A stretch of DNA of 5,321 nucleotides from an uncultured Oscillospiraceae bacterium (GTDB lineage: Bacteria; Bacillota; Clostridia; Oscillospirales; Acutalibacteraceae): NCBI GenBank assembly GCA_900552115.1, contig URYP01000131.1:1-5321 (forward strand), read 5' to 3'. Below the pieces are notes generated by a model that saw only the letters and a program-made list of their open reading frames with translations, was not told the origin of the DNA and ran no database searches. Shown here piece after piece: positions 1 through 5,321 of this stretch. A program made the position numbers and the translations under genes. Numbering within the stretch: the first letter of the stretch is position 1; each line of letters starts with the position of its first letter.

Positions 1-464
1 GATTCATTAATGCTTACGCTTTTGGGAGTATCAGAGCTACAATAAGAATATTGGAATCCTTAGAACTGACTAAAGATAAGAAAATTTTTATAAGCCATTC
101 ATCTAAGGATAAAGATATTGTTGAAAAATTTACAGATAATATCTTGCAACTTGGTATAGGAATAAGGAACGAAGATATTTTCTGCACTTCTATTGAAGAA
201 ATGGGAGTTAAAAATGGTAAAGATATTCGCAAACATATACAAACGAATATTCGAAATGCAGACTATGCTTTTTTACTAATTTCAAAAAATTATAAAGCAA
301 GTGAGATTTGTATAAATGAAATGGGAGCAGTATGGGCTTATGATAGCAACGTCCGTTTCTATATCTTACCTGATGTGGATTTTGATGCAATAGGTTGGTT
401 ATGCAACGCTCGAAAGGCAGATAAGATTAATTCGTCTATAGTATTAGATGCATTGCATAAATAA
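1..464 (+). CDS. TIR domain protein, 5'-partial (start lies upstream of the window)
   Basis: Reading from base 3 the frame is open to TAA at 462-464. The first possible start here, TTG at 51, has no Shine-Dalgarno sequence at usable distance, and the 16 codons before it are open, so I read this as the C-terminal part of a longer protein. Numbering from the TTG, the TIR signatures are KIFISHSSKDKD (residues 11-22, beta-A and the following loop), DIFCTSIEEMG (42-52), NADYAFLLISKNY (69-81) and SEICINEMGAVWA (84-96). Glu90 (bases 318-320) sits where TIR NADases carry their catalytic glutamate. The end, FDAIGWLCNARKADKI then about 13 residues, reaches the last TIR helix, so the domain looks complete or nearly so. 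Known of the family: bacterial TIR domains cleave NAD+ or make cyclic ADP-ribose signals, often in anti-phage defence. The N-terminal partner domain is unseen, so the exact role is inference. The gene is AT-rich, about 25% GC where I counted, unlike its neighbour. Confidence 0.85.
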   Translation, partial: FINAYAFGSIRATIRILESLELTKDKKIFISHSSKDKDIVEKFTDNILQLGIGIRNEDIFCTSIEEMGVKNGKDIRKHIQTNIRNADYAFLLISKNYKASEICINEMGAVWAYDSNVRFYILPDVDFDAIGWLCNARKADKINSSIVLDALHK

Positions 465-481
465 AAACAGTATATTTTAAT
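453..481 (+). promoter_or_regulatory. Weak candidate sigma-A-type promoter for the esterase gene
   Basis: TTGCAT (453-458) and TTTAAT (476-481) are 17 bases apart. The second matches the -10 consensus at five of six positions, the first matches the -35 consensus at only three, and the -35 box lies inside the end of the TIR gene. In AT-rich DNA such pairs arise by chance, so this is only the best candidate I can find. Transcription from a promoter upstream of the window is equally possible. Confidence 0.2.
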
Positions 482-512
482 AGATGGATAGTTTCGTTTG
501 ATAAATGAATAC

Positions 513-518
513 AGGAGG
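513..518 (+). promoter_or_regulatory. Shine-Dalgarno sequence of the large esterase gene
   Basis: AGGAGG is a full match to the anti-Shine-Dalgarno core. It ends eight bases before the ATG at 527, an optimal spacing for Firmicutes. It fixes this ATG as the start rather than the in-frame ATG at codon 12, and fits because translation from 527 begins directly with a signal peptide. Confidence 0.9.
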
Positions 519-526
519 AAAGAATT

Positions 527-613
527 ATGAAGCGTTTGCGCAAAGTCCTGGCGGCGGGCATGAGTCTGCTTTTAATACTGCCGGCCCTGTTGGTTCCCCT
601 GCAGGCGGCAGCA
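527..613 (+). other. Sec signal peptide of the esterase
   Basis: The N-terminus has a basic n-region (K2, R3, R5, K6), a hydrophobic core (SLLLILPALLVPL, residues 13-25) and an AAA|EE end that fits signal peptidase I, with cleavage likely after Ala29. There is no lipobox cysteine, so the mature protein should be released or held by its dockerin rather than lipid-anchored. Confidence 0.9.
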
Positions 614-3600
614 GAGGAACAGCCCAAACTGGTAACATCCTTTATATATAAAGACGAGGCCAGGCAAGAGGAGGCCGGTGTGCAGACCGCTCATAATGCC
701 GGACCGCATGTCAACTGTCCTTTGCTTTACAACGACCAATCCGTTGATCTGACCAAGTATGACGCGGATTCGTTGTACTTACAGATGGATGTGCTGCTGG
801 ACAAAAAGGACAGCACCATCAATATGGTGTTTATGCAGCCGCACAGTGCGTCCAATATCAATCCGGACCATACGGGCGACGGCTTGCGCAACTGCCGGGC
901 CACGGCCGCGGAAATCGAGGCGGCGGCGCAGGCGGGCGGCTGGTACACCCTCAGCGTTCCCCTGACCTCCATCGCCAATGATGACGGCATCGATCTGACG
1001 GATATCGTATCGATGTGTTTTTACATCAACACCGAAGGTCTGATCGACGTACAAGCTAAGAATTTTCGGATCGTCCATATGACGGCGGAAGACATTCGCG
1101 CCGCGCTGGACGCGGAGATAAAAGCTCCGCTGCCCGAAGGCGAAGATGGATACGTGTCCCTGACCGCTTACAATGCCGCGATCGCTTCGGCAACCGCCCT
1201 GTTGGAAAACGCACAGACCGCTCCCGCAGATTTGTTGACGGCCTGGAATGTACTGATAACCGTTAAAGACCAACTGGTGCCGATCCCAACCGGCGTAAAC
1301 AAAGACGCTTTAAAAACGGCGATGGAGGAGCCGACGCCGGACGGCCCTTACAGCCGTGACGCGGTGAAAGCCTATGAAGCCGCCAAAGCGGCTGGCCAAA
1401 TTGTATACGACAATCTCATGGCTACCCAGGACGAGGTGGACGCCGCGCTGAAGGCGATTACCGACGCCAAGGCTGCTCTGTACGACATTACCTATCTGGT
1501 CGCGGAGTTCCCGGCGGTTGATGGCTCCGATGGAGACGGCGTGTTCACCTGGTCGATCGGCGGAGCCACCAATTTCGGCGTTTCCACCCTGGCCGAACCG
1601 GTCGACCTTTCGGCTCACGATCCCGCAAAGCTGCGTTTCCGGGTGGATATGCGGCTGACGGCGGGCGACGCCTCTTCCATCAGCCAGCTTACGCTGCAGC
1701 CCAAAGATATCGACAACAACATGCAGAACAAGTGGGACACTTCACCGAAAGACGTGCTGGGCGATGGCGAGTGGCATACGTTTGAACGGGATTTCAGCTT
1801 AAACTTCATCTATGAAAACTGGTATAAAGTCGACAAAGCCACAATGCACCTGCAAACGAACGCCCCAGTGACACTGGAAGTCAGAAATTTCCGGATTGTG
1901 GACATTACACTGGACGATGAGAAAGCCAAATTGTCCGAATTGATGAAAATCTCCGTCGGCGACGCGTCGATTTATCCCGAAGCGGTGTGGCAGGCTTATC
2001 AGGACGCGCTGGGCGCCGCCCGGGGAGCCGTCGACGAGGCAACCACCAACGAAGCGGTATGGCAGGCCTACGATGCCTTGCAGGCGGCCATTGACGCATT
2101 GGGCAGCCGCGGCATCCTCATGGAAGCGATTAACGAAACGCTGCCGGAGGGCAAAACCTATTCGGCGGCTTCCCTGGCGGCCTATGAGGCCGCCAAAGAG
2201 GCGGGCCGCGCAATTTTAAAAGACGAAACCGCCTCCAACGAACAGTTGGACGAGGCGCTGCAGGCCATAAAAGACGCCAGGGCCGCACTGGTAGAAACCA
2301 CCTTTCTGGCCGCGCAGTTCCCCATGGCGGATCAGTCGGAAACGGACTATCAGGGTCATGGCACCTATACGGTTGCGGACGGCGTTTACCGGTATGAAGG
2401 GAAAGCGGTCAACATAGACAGCGCCAAAGGGTTCTCTCCCACTCCTGTGGATTTGGCCCAGCACGACCGTACCAAGCTGTACATGCAGTTTGACATCCTG
2501 TTTGAGGAAGGCTCGGCGGATTCGTTCACCCGCTTTTTCATCCGTCCGACGCTGGCGAACGGCAGCGTGCCGGCCAACGGCAACCATGACGCCACCGAAG
2601 CGGTCAACGCTGTGTCTGGAAAACAAGGCGTCTGGCACACCATCACCACTCCGCTGTCGACCGCTGTCGCGCTGTCGGATATTGCGGGAATGTCGTTTTA
2701 TATGCTGGGAGCCGATCTGGAAGCCATCTACAAACTTCAGGTCAAAAACTTCCGGCTGGTGGATTTGTCCGACGAGCCGGTCCTGAACACCCTGTTTGCG
2801 GATGGGATGATGTTCCAGCAAAACAAACCCATTACCGTGTTTGGACAGGGCGGCGCCGGCAAGACCGTTACGGTGTCGCTGTATAAAGATTCTGCCGAGG
2901 CCCCGGTCGCCACGCAGGCGGTCACCGTCGGCGCGGACGGCCGCTGGTCGGTCGACCTGCTGAAAGATACCGGCCTTAAAGGCGGTTATGACTCCTATAC
3001 CCTGACCGTGCAGGGCGCAGCCATCACCCATACCTACCGCAATATCCTTATCGGTGAGGTATGGGTGGCAGGCGGCCAGTCCAATATGGAATACAACATC
3101 CAAAACGATGTAAACAACACTAAAATCCTTGAGCAGACCGATGAATTTATCCGTATCTTTTACGAGCCGTCTCTGGTATACGGCAACGAAGCCGACCAGC
3201 CCCTCACGCCGGACTTCAGCGTAAAGAACGCCGTATGGGCCGATGGAACCAATATCGACCGGCTCAAGTCCGCCTCCTCCGTGGCGTACAATTTCGCCCT
3301 GGAGCTTCGTAAAAAGCTGGATGTACCGATCGGGTTCTTAAACACCTCCCTCGGCGGCACCTATATAGAGGCGTGGATCTCCCGCGAGGGGATCGAAAGC
3401 GATGAAGAAGTAAAGACCTATTTGCAGGAACACAACCGGTATTATGACGGCAGCAATTGGCCCCAGACGTTTAACCGCATGTCGGCCCTATACAACCAGA
3501 AAATCGGCGCGCTGAGAGGCTACCGCGTGGCCGGCACGATCTGGTACCAGGGCGAAACCAATCTGCAAAGCGGCGATATCGGCGTGTATACCAACATGCT

Positions 3601-5254
3601 TGGCCTGCTGCAAAAGGACTGGGGCCGTGTGTTCGGGTTTGAGGATACGGAGATGCCCCTGATCTTCGCCCATATCGCGCCGCACACCTATAATCCCGTG
3701 CAGGGCAGCAGCCAGGCGACGGTGATGGCTTATTTCTGGGAGGCCATGGCCGACGCGTGGGCCAACAGCCCGCAGACTATGGCGCAGGTGCCGCTTTACG
3801 ACCTGCCCCTAACCCATTATTATACGAGCCTGACCGATGAGGTAAAGAGCAACGGCCCCATCCATCCCGCGGATAAAACCCCGGTGGGCCAGCGGATGGC
3901 CGCGGCCGCAATGAATCTGGTATACGGCGGAACAGAAGCCGCGTCCGCCCCGGTTTACAAGAGCATGACCGCGGCGGACGGCAAAATCCGCCTTACCTTC
4001 GATCAAGTGGGCAGCGGGCTTAGCATCAAGGACAACGCCGCCACCCTGCACGGCTTTGCCATCGCCGGCGCGGACGGCGTATACGTTGACGCCCAAGCCA
4101 AGATTGTTTCCAAGGATACCGTAGAGGTATGGAACGACCGCGTGAAGGACCCGAAACAGGTTACCTATGCGTTCAGTTCTTTCAATATGGCGGCTAACCT
4201 GCAAAACGCCGCCGGCATTGCGGCGGCCCCCTTCCGCACCAGCCGTTCCACCGTTGACAGCCAGCTCTACCTGCCCAAGGATTGGCAATATGCCGACGGT
4301 GAGACATGGGTGGCTACCGGCCATTCCGACACCACCAAAATGGAAAGCCTTTGGCAGTCGGAGAAAGCCGCGCTGAGTTATGATACCGCCGTGAAAGCGG
4401 AGGGTTCCGCTTCGCTGAAAGCGGTTTACAGCGCCGGCGCTATCGGCATCGGCCCGGTATACGGTAAAAACAGCGTCATCAACCAGTTGGACGGGTTCTC
4501 TTATCTGACCGTCCATGTTAAAAACCCGGACGACCGTATAAAAACCATGAAGCTCCAGTTCACCTTCGGCGCCAGCGTCTACACGGCGGCGTTGGCGGAT
4601 CAGGAGGGAACGGCAGGATGGGCCACCCAGGCAACACTGGAGGCAAACAGCGACTTTACAGCCTACGCCTTCTGCATCCGGCAGCTTATAAATCCTCGCG
4701 GCGAACTGGTGACCAATGAAGCAACCGTGCGCAACATCCTGAAAAACGCTTCTAAAATGGAGTGGGTCGTCACCGACCGCGCCGATGGCCGCCTCTATTT
4801 TGACGACGTACGCTTTGGCATGGAAGCATTAGCAGTCGATCCACCGCAGCCGTCTGTGAACAAAACCGCCTTGCAGGCCACGGTGGACGACGCGAAAACG
4901 GTGGATACCGGCTACTTTACGGCGGACACCGTGAAACCGTTTGAAGAATCGCTGGCGCAAGCCGAGGCCATCCTCGCCAGAGATGATGCGACGCAGGAGG
5001 AAGTAAACAACGTCTCCACCGCGCTGGCGCAAGCCAAAGACGCTCTGAAACCCGCTTACTTTGCGGGCGATATCAATGGCGACGGTGAAGTGACGGCGGC
5101 GGACGCGTTAATGGCATTGCAGGCGGCGACCAGTAAGATCACCTTGAGCGATAAGGAAACCGCAGCGGCCAATGTCGACCAGAAAAACAGCGTCACCGCA
5201 GCCGACGCCCTGCTGATCCTCCAGTTTGCCACTAAAAAGATTTCTTCTTTTTAG
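527..5254 (+). CDS. Secreted dockerin-bearing sialate O-acetylesterase-family protein with FIVAR repeats
   Basis: This gene encodes 1575 residues, against roughly 500 for a stand-alone sialate O-acetylesterase. Approximate order: signal peptide 1-29; beta-sandwich A 34-184; FIVAR 1 (185-250) and 2 (257-319); beta-sandwich B 322-460; FIVAR 3 (463-525) and 4 (527-589); beta-sandwich C 592-747; esterase 753-1240 (PF03629-like, with flanking beta domains); beta-sandwich D about 1250-1432; FIVAR 5 (1443-1508); dockerin 1511-1575. Catalytic motifs are GGQSNME with nucleophile Ser852, SLGGTYIEAW (941-950), GTIWYQGETN (1003-1012) and GPIHPADK with His1113. Family knowledge: these SGNH hydrolases remove O-acetyl groups from sialic acids or acetylated plant glycans such as xylan. 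The sandwiches are probably carbohydrate-binding but I cannot assign CBM families. The dockerin implies attachment to a cohesin protein outside the cell; no LPXTG or SLH anchor is present. Class and secretion are firm, the substrate is open. The GC-rich reading frame is unbroken. Confidence 0.93.
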   Translation: MKRLRKVLAAGMSLLLILPALLVPLQAAAEEQPKLVTSFIYKDEARQEEAGVQTAHNAGPHVNCPLLYNDQSVDLTKYDADSLYLQMDVLLDKKDSTINMVFMQPHSASNINPDHTGDGLRNCRATAAEIEAAAQAGGWYTLSVPLTSIANDDGIDLTDIVSMCFYINTEGLIDVQAKNFRIVHMTAEDIRAALDAEIKAPLPEGEDGYVSLTAYNAAIASATALLENAQTAPADLLTAWNVLITVKDQLVPIPTGVNKDALKTAMEEPTPDGPYSRDAVKAYEAAKAAGQIVYDNLMATQDEVDAALKAITDAKAALYDITYLVAEFPAVDGSDGDGVFTWSIGGATNFGVSTLAEPVDLSAHDPAKLRFRVDMRLTAGDASSISQLTLQPKDIDNNMQNKWDTSPKDVLGDGEWHTFERDFSLNFIYENWYKVDKATMHLQTNAPVTLEVRNFRIVDITLDDEKAKLSELMKISVGDASIYPEAVWQAYQDALGAARGAVDEATTNEAVWQAYDALQAAIDALGSRGILMEAINETLPEGKTYSAASLAAYEAAKEAGRAILKDETASNEQLDEALQAIKDARAALVETTFLAAQFPMADQSETDYQGHGTYTVADGVYRYEGKAVNIDSAKGFSPTPVDLAQHDRTKLYMQFDILFEEGSADSFTRFFIRPTLANGSVPANGNHDATEAVNAVSGKQGVWHTITTPLSTAVALSDIAGMSFYMLGADLEAIYKLQVKNFRLVDLSDEPVLNTLFADGMMFQQNKPITVFGQGGAGKTVTVSLYKDSAEAPVATQAVTVGADGRWSVDLLKDTGLKGGYDSYTLTVQGAAITHTYRNILIGEVWVAGGQSNMEYNIQNDVNNTKILEQTDEFIRIFYEPSLVYGNEADQPLTPDFSVKNAVWADGTNIDRLKSASSVAYNFALELRKKLDVPIGFLNTSLGGTYIEAWISREGIESDEEVKTYLQEHNRYYDGSNWPQTFNRMSALYNQKIGALRGYRVAGTIWYQGETNLQSGDIGVYTNMLGLLQKDWGRVFGFEDTEMPLIFAHIAPHTYNPVQGSSQATVMAYFWEAMADAWANSPQTMAQVPLYDLPLTHYYTSLTDEVKSNGPIHPADKTPVGQRMAAAAMNLVYGGTEAASAPVYKSMTAADGKIRLTFDQVGSGLSIKDNAATLHGFAIAGADGVYVDAQAKIVSKDTVEVWNDRVKDPKQVTYAFSSFNMAANLQNAAGIAAAPFRTSRSTVDSQLYLPKDWQYADGETWVATGHSDTTKMESLWQSEKAALSYDTAVKAEGSASLKAVYSAGAIGIGPVYGKNSVINQLDGFSYLTVHVKNPDDRIKTMKLQFTFGASVYTAALADQEGTAGWATQATLEANSDFTAYAFCIRQLINPRGELVTNEATVRNILKNASKMEWVVTDRADGRLYFDDVRFGMEALAVDPPQPSVNKTALQATVDDAKTVDTGYFTADTVKPFEESLAQAEAILARDDATQEEVNNVSTALAQAKDALKPAYFAGDINGDGEVTAADALMALQAATSKITLSDKETAAANVDQKNSVTAADALLILQFATKKISSF
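626..2767 (+). repeat. Divergent in-frame duplication: beta-sandwich plus two FIVAR modules, 2.5 copies
   Basis: Copy 1 is about 626-1486, copy 2 about 1490-2296, and a half copy (sandwich only) about 2300-2767. Each sandwich closes with the same strand: AKNFRIVHM (177-185), VRNFRIVDI (452-460) and VKNFRLVDL (739-747), spaced 275 and 287 residues. Sandwiches B and C open alike (YLVAEFP, FLAAQFP) and carry PVDL followed by HD (PVDLSAHD, PVDLAQHD). The second FIVAR of each pair matches closely: AYEAAKAAG (282-290) with AYEAAKEAG (552-560), and ALKAITDAKAAL (307-318) with ALQAIKDARAAL (577-588). The copies are clearly homologous but diverged, so the duplication is old. The array acts as a binding or spacer arm before the catalytic domain. 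Confidence 0.8.
1979..2071 (+). repeat. Internal 21-base repeat encoding EAVWQAY twice within FIVAR 3
   Basis: Bases 1979-1999 and 2051-2071 both encode EAVWQAY (residues 485-491 and 509-515), 24 residues apart. The DNA copies differ at three bases, all synonymous third positions. The repeats fall in two different helices of one FIVAR-like bundle, and this bundle is the least typical of the five. Confidence 0.7.
2783..4246 (+). other. Esterase catalytic region (SGNH hydrolase, sialate O-acetylesterase family)
   Basis: Residues 753-1240 match a whole stand-alone sialate O-acetylesterase. The region starts with NTLFADGMMFQQNKPITVFG, the family's entry segment, followed by a small beta domain to about residue 836. 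The SGNH core runs from GQSNM (850-854; Ser852 codon at 3080-3082) to IHPADKTPVGQRMA (1112-1125; His1113 codon at 3863-3865). A closing beta domain runs about 1142-1240. The acidic residue often seen two or three positions before the histidine is absent (Gly1110, Pro1111). Confidence 0.88.
4274..4822 (+). other. Beta-sandwich D, a carbohydrate-binding-like module after the esterase
   Basis: Residues about 1250-1432 have the look of a galactose-binding-like sandwich: a GSASLKAVY strand (1293-1301), a strand-rich middle (FSYLTVHVKN, 1324-1333) and a closing YFDDVRFG strand (1424-1431). It is not an obvious copy of sandwiches A-C, since it lacks their closing NFRIV strand. Sugar binding is inferred from its place beside a glycan esterase, not from identified contact residues. 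Confidence 0.55.
4853..5050 (+). other. FIVAR module 5
   Basis: Residues 1443-1508 are predicted helical and open with VNKTAL, like the VNKDAL opening of FIVAR 2 (257-262). They continue with the family pattern ATQEEVNNVSTALAQAKDAL near the end (1488-1507). The module links sandwich D to the dockerin and probably acts as a spacer. Confidence 0.7.
5057..5251 (+). other. C-terminal type I dockerin
   Basis: Residues 1511-1575 form two dockerin repeats. The first loop, DINGDGEVTAAD (1515-1526), has all expected calcium ligands (D1, N3, D5, D12). The second, NVDQKNSVTAAD (1549-1560), keeps D3 and D12 but has Asn at position 1 and Lys at position 5. The helices after each loop match (DALMALQAATSKI and DALLILQFATKKI). 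Dockerins bind cohesins on scaffold or cell-surface proteins; no cohesin gene is in the window. Confidence 0.9.
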
Positions 5255-5270
5255 TTTTCTTCTTTCTTTC
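5232..5270 (+). terminator. Possible intrinsic terminator overlapping the stop codon
   Basis: CTAAAAAGA (5232-5240) and TCTTTTTAG (5246-5254) are perfect inverted repeats, giving a 9-bp stem with a 5-base loop. The right arm contains the TAG stop codon. TTTTCTTCTTTCTTTC (5255-5270) follows. The stem has only two G-C pairs and the tract is interrupted by C, so termination would be weak. A second possible stem pairs TTTTCT (5255-5260) with AGAAAA (5271-5276). Confidence 0.45.
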
Positions 5271-5321
5271 AGAAAAGGCCGCCCGGCACCACGGAGATGG
5301 AGGTGGCGCCCAGCCCTATCA
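5269..5321 (-). CDS. Possible 3' end of a convergent gene, product unknown
   Basis: On the - strand a frame open from the window edge reads IGLGATSISVVPGGLF and stops at TGA (complement of 5269-5271). The composition changes from the pyrimidine tract to GC-rich DNA exactly at this stop, and the residues are a plausible hydrophobic protein tail. Another - strand frame and one + strand frame are also open over this short stretch. I recognise no family, and 16 codons are too few to be sure. Confidence 0.35.
   Translation of the reverse strand, partial: IGLGATSISVVPGGLF

Noticed and set aside
51..53. TTG as the start codon of the TIR protein
   Set aside because: No Shine-Dalgarno sequence lies 5-12 bases upstream, and the frame is open for 16 more codons to the window edge, so a start beyond the window is more likely.
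779..1273. Open frame of 164 codons on the - strand
   Set aside because: It lies opposite sandwich A and FIVAR 1, with no recognisable motif, and is best explained as a shadow of the real gene.
2843..2866. Walker A-like motif GQGGAGKT (residues 773-780) in the large protein
   Set aside because: It lies in the small beta domain at the entry of the esterase, where the family has a Gly-rich turn between strands. The protein is secreted and there is no Walker B or NTPase fold around it, so the match is by chance.
2216..3103. Long open frame of 295 codons on the - strand
   Set aside because: It is antisense to the esterase gene, whose domains are continuous and recognisable across the same bases. 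The product has no recognisable domain; GC-rich codon bias on one strand commonly opens such shadow frames.
3809..4516. Open frame of 235 codons on the - strand
   Set aside because: It is antisense to the esterase core and sandwich D. The product is low-complexity and Gly/Arg/Val-rich with no domain, so it is a shadow frame.
5255..5321. The + strand frame stays open after the TAG stop, hinting at stop-codon readthrough or a frameshifted tail
   Set aside because: The extension begins with a low-complexity stretch from the pyrimidine tract and has no domain. The dockerin is complete before TAG, so a normal gene end is simpler.
1..5321. CRISPR array, tRNA/rRNA genes, insertion sequence or att site
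   Set aside because: I saw no short direct repeats with regular spacers, no cloverleaf, no transposase or integrase frame, and no terminal inverted repeats flanking the composition junction.

Overview
The window looks like chromosomal DNA of a Gram-positive anaerobe of the Clostridia (Oscillospiraceae/Ruminococcaceae type). This is inferred from a strong AGGAGG ribosome binding site, a secreted protein ending in a type I dockerin, and FIVAR helical modules beside a carbohydrate esterase. The species cannot be named from the sequence.

Layout: (1) Bases 1-464 hold the 3' part of an AT-rich gene on the + strand ending in a TIR domain; its start lies outside the window. (2) Bases 465-526 are a short AT-rich spacer with no evident terminator, at most a weak promoter, and a strong Shine-Dalgarno sequence. 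(3) Bases 527-5254 hold one very large, GC-rich + strand gene for a 1575-residue secreted multimodular protein. Its order is signal peptide, beta-sandwich A, FIVAR 1-2, beta-sandwich B, FIVAR 3-4, beta-sandwich C, a complete sialate O-acetylesterase-type SGNH esterase, beta-sandwich D, FIVAR 5, and a C-terminal dockerin. (4) An inverted repeat includes the stop codon of this gene and is followed by a pyrimidine tract, a plausible but weak terminator. (5) The last ~50 bases may be the 3' end of a convergent gene on the - strand.

The two main genes look functionally unrelated. The TIR protein is an intracellular, probably NAD-cleaving or signalling protein of the type used in phage defence. The large protein is an extracellular deacetylase of O-acetylated glycans (sialic acid/mucin or plant polysaccharide), probably docked to a cohesin-bearing scaffold. 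The sharp change in base composition between them suggests that the window crosses the edge of an acquired AT-rich segment. I see no RNA gene, CRISPR array, insertion sequence or transposase. I do not see evidence for a wholly new system; the most distinctive points are the composition junction, the duplicated modular architecture of the esterase, and the degenerate second dockerin loop.
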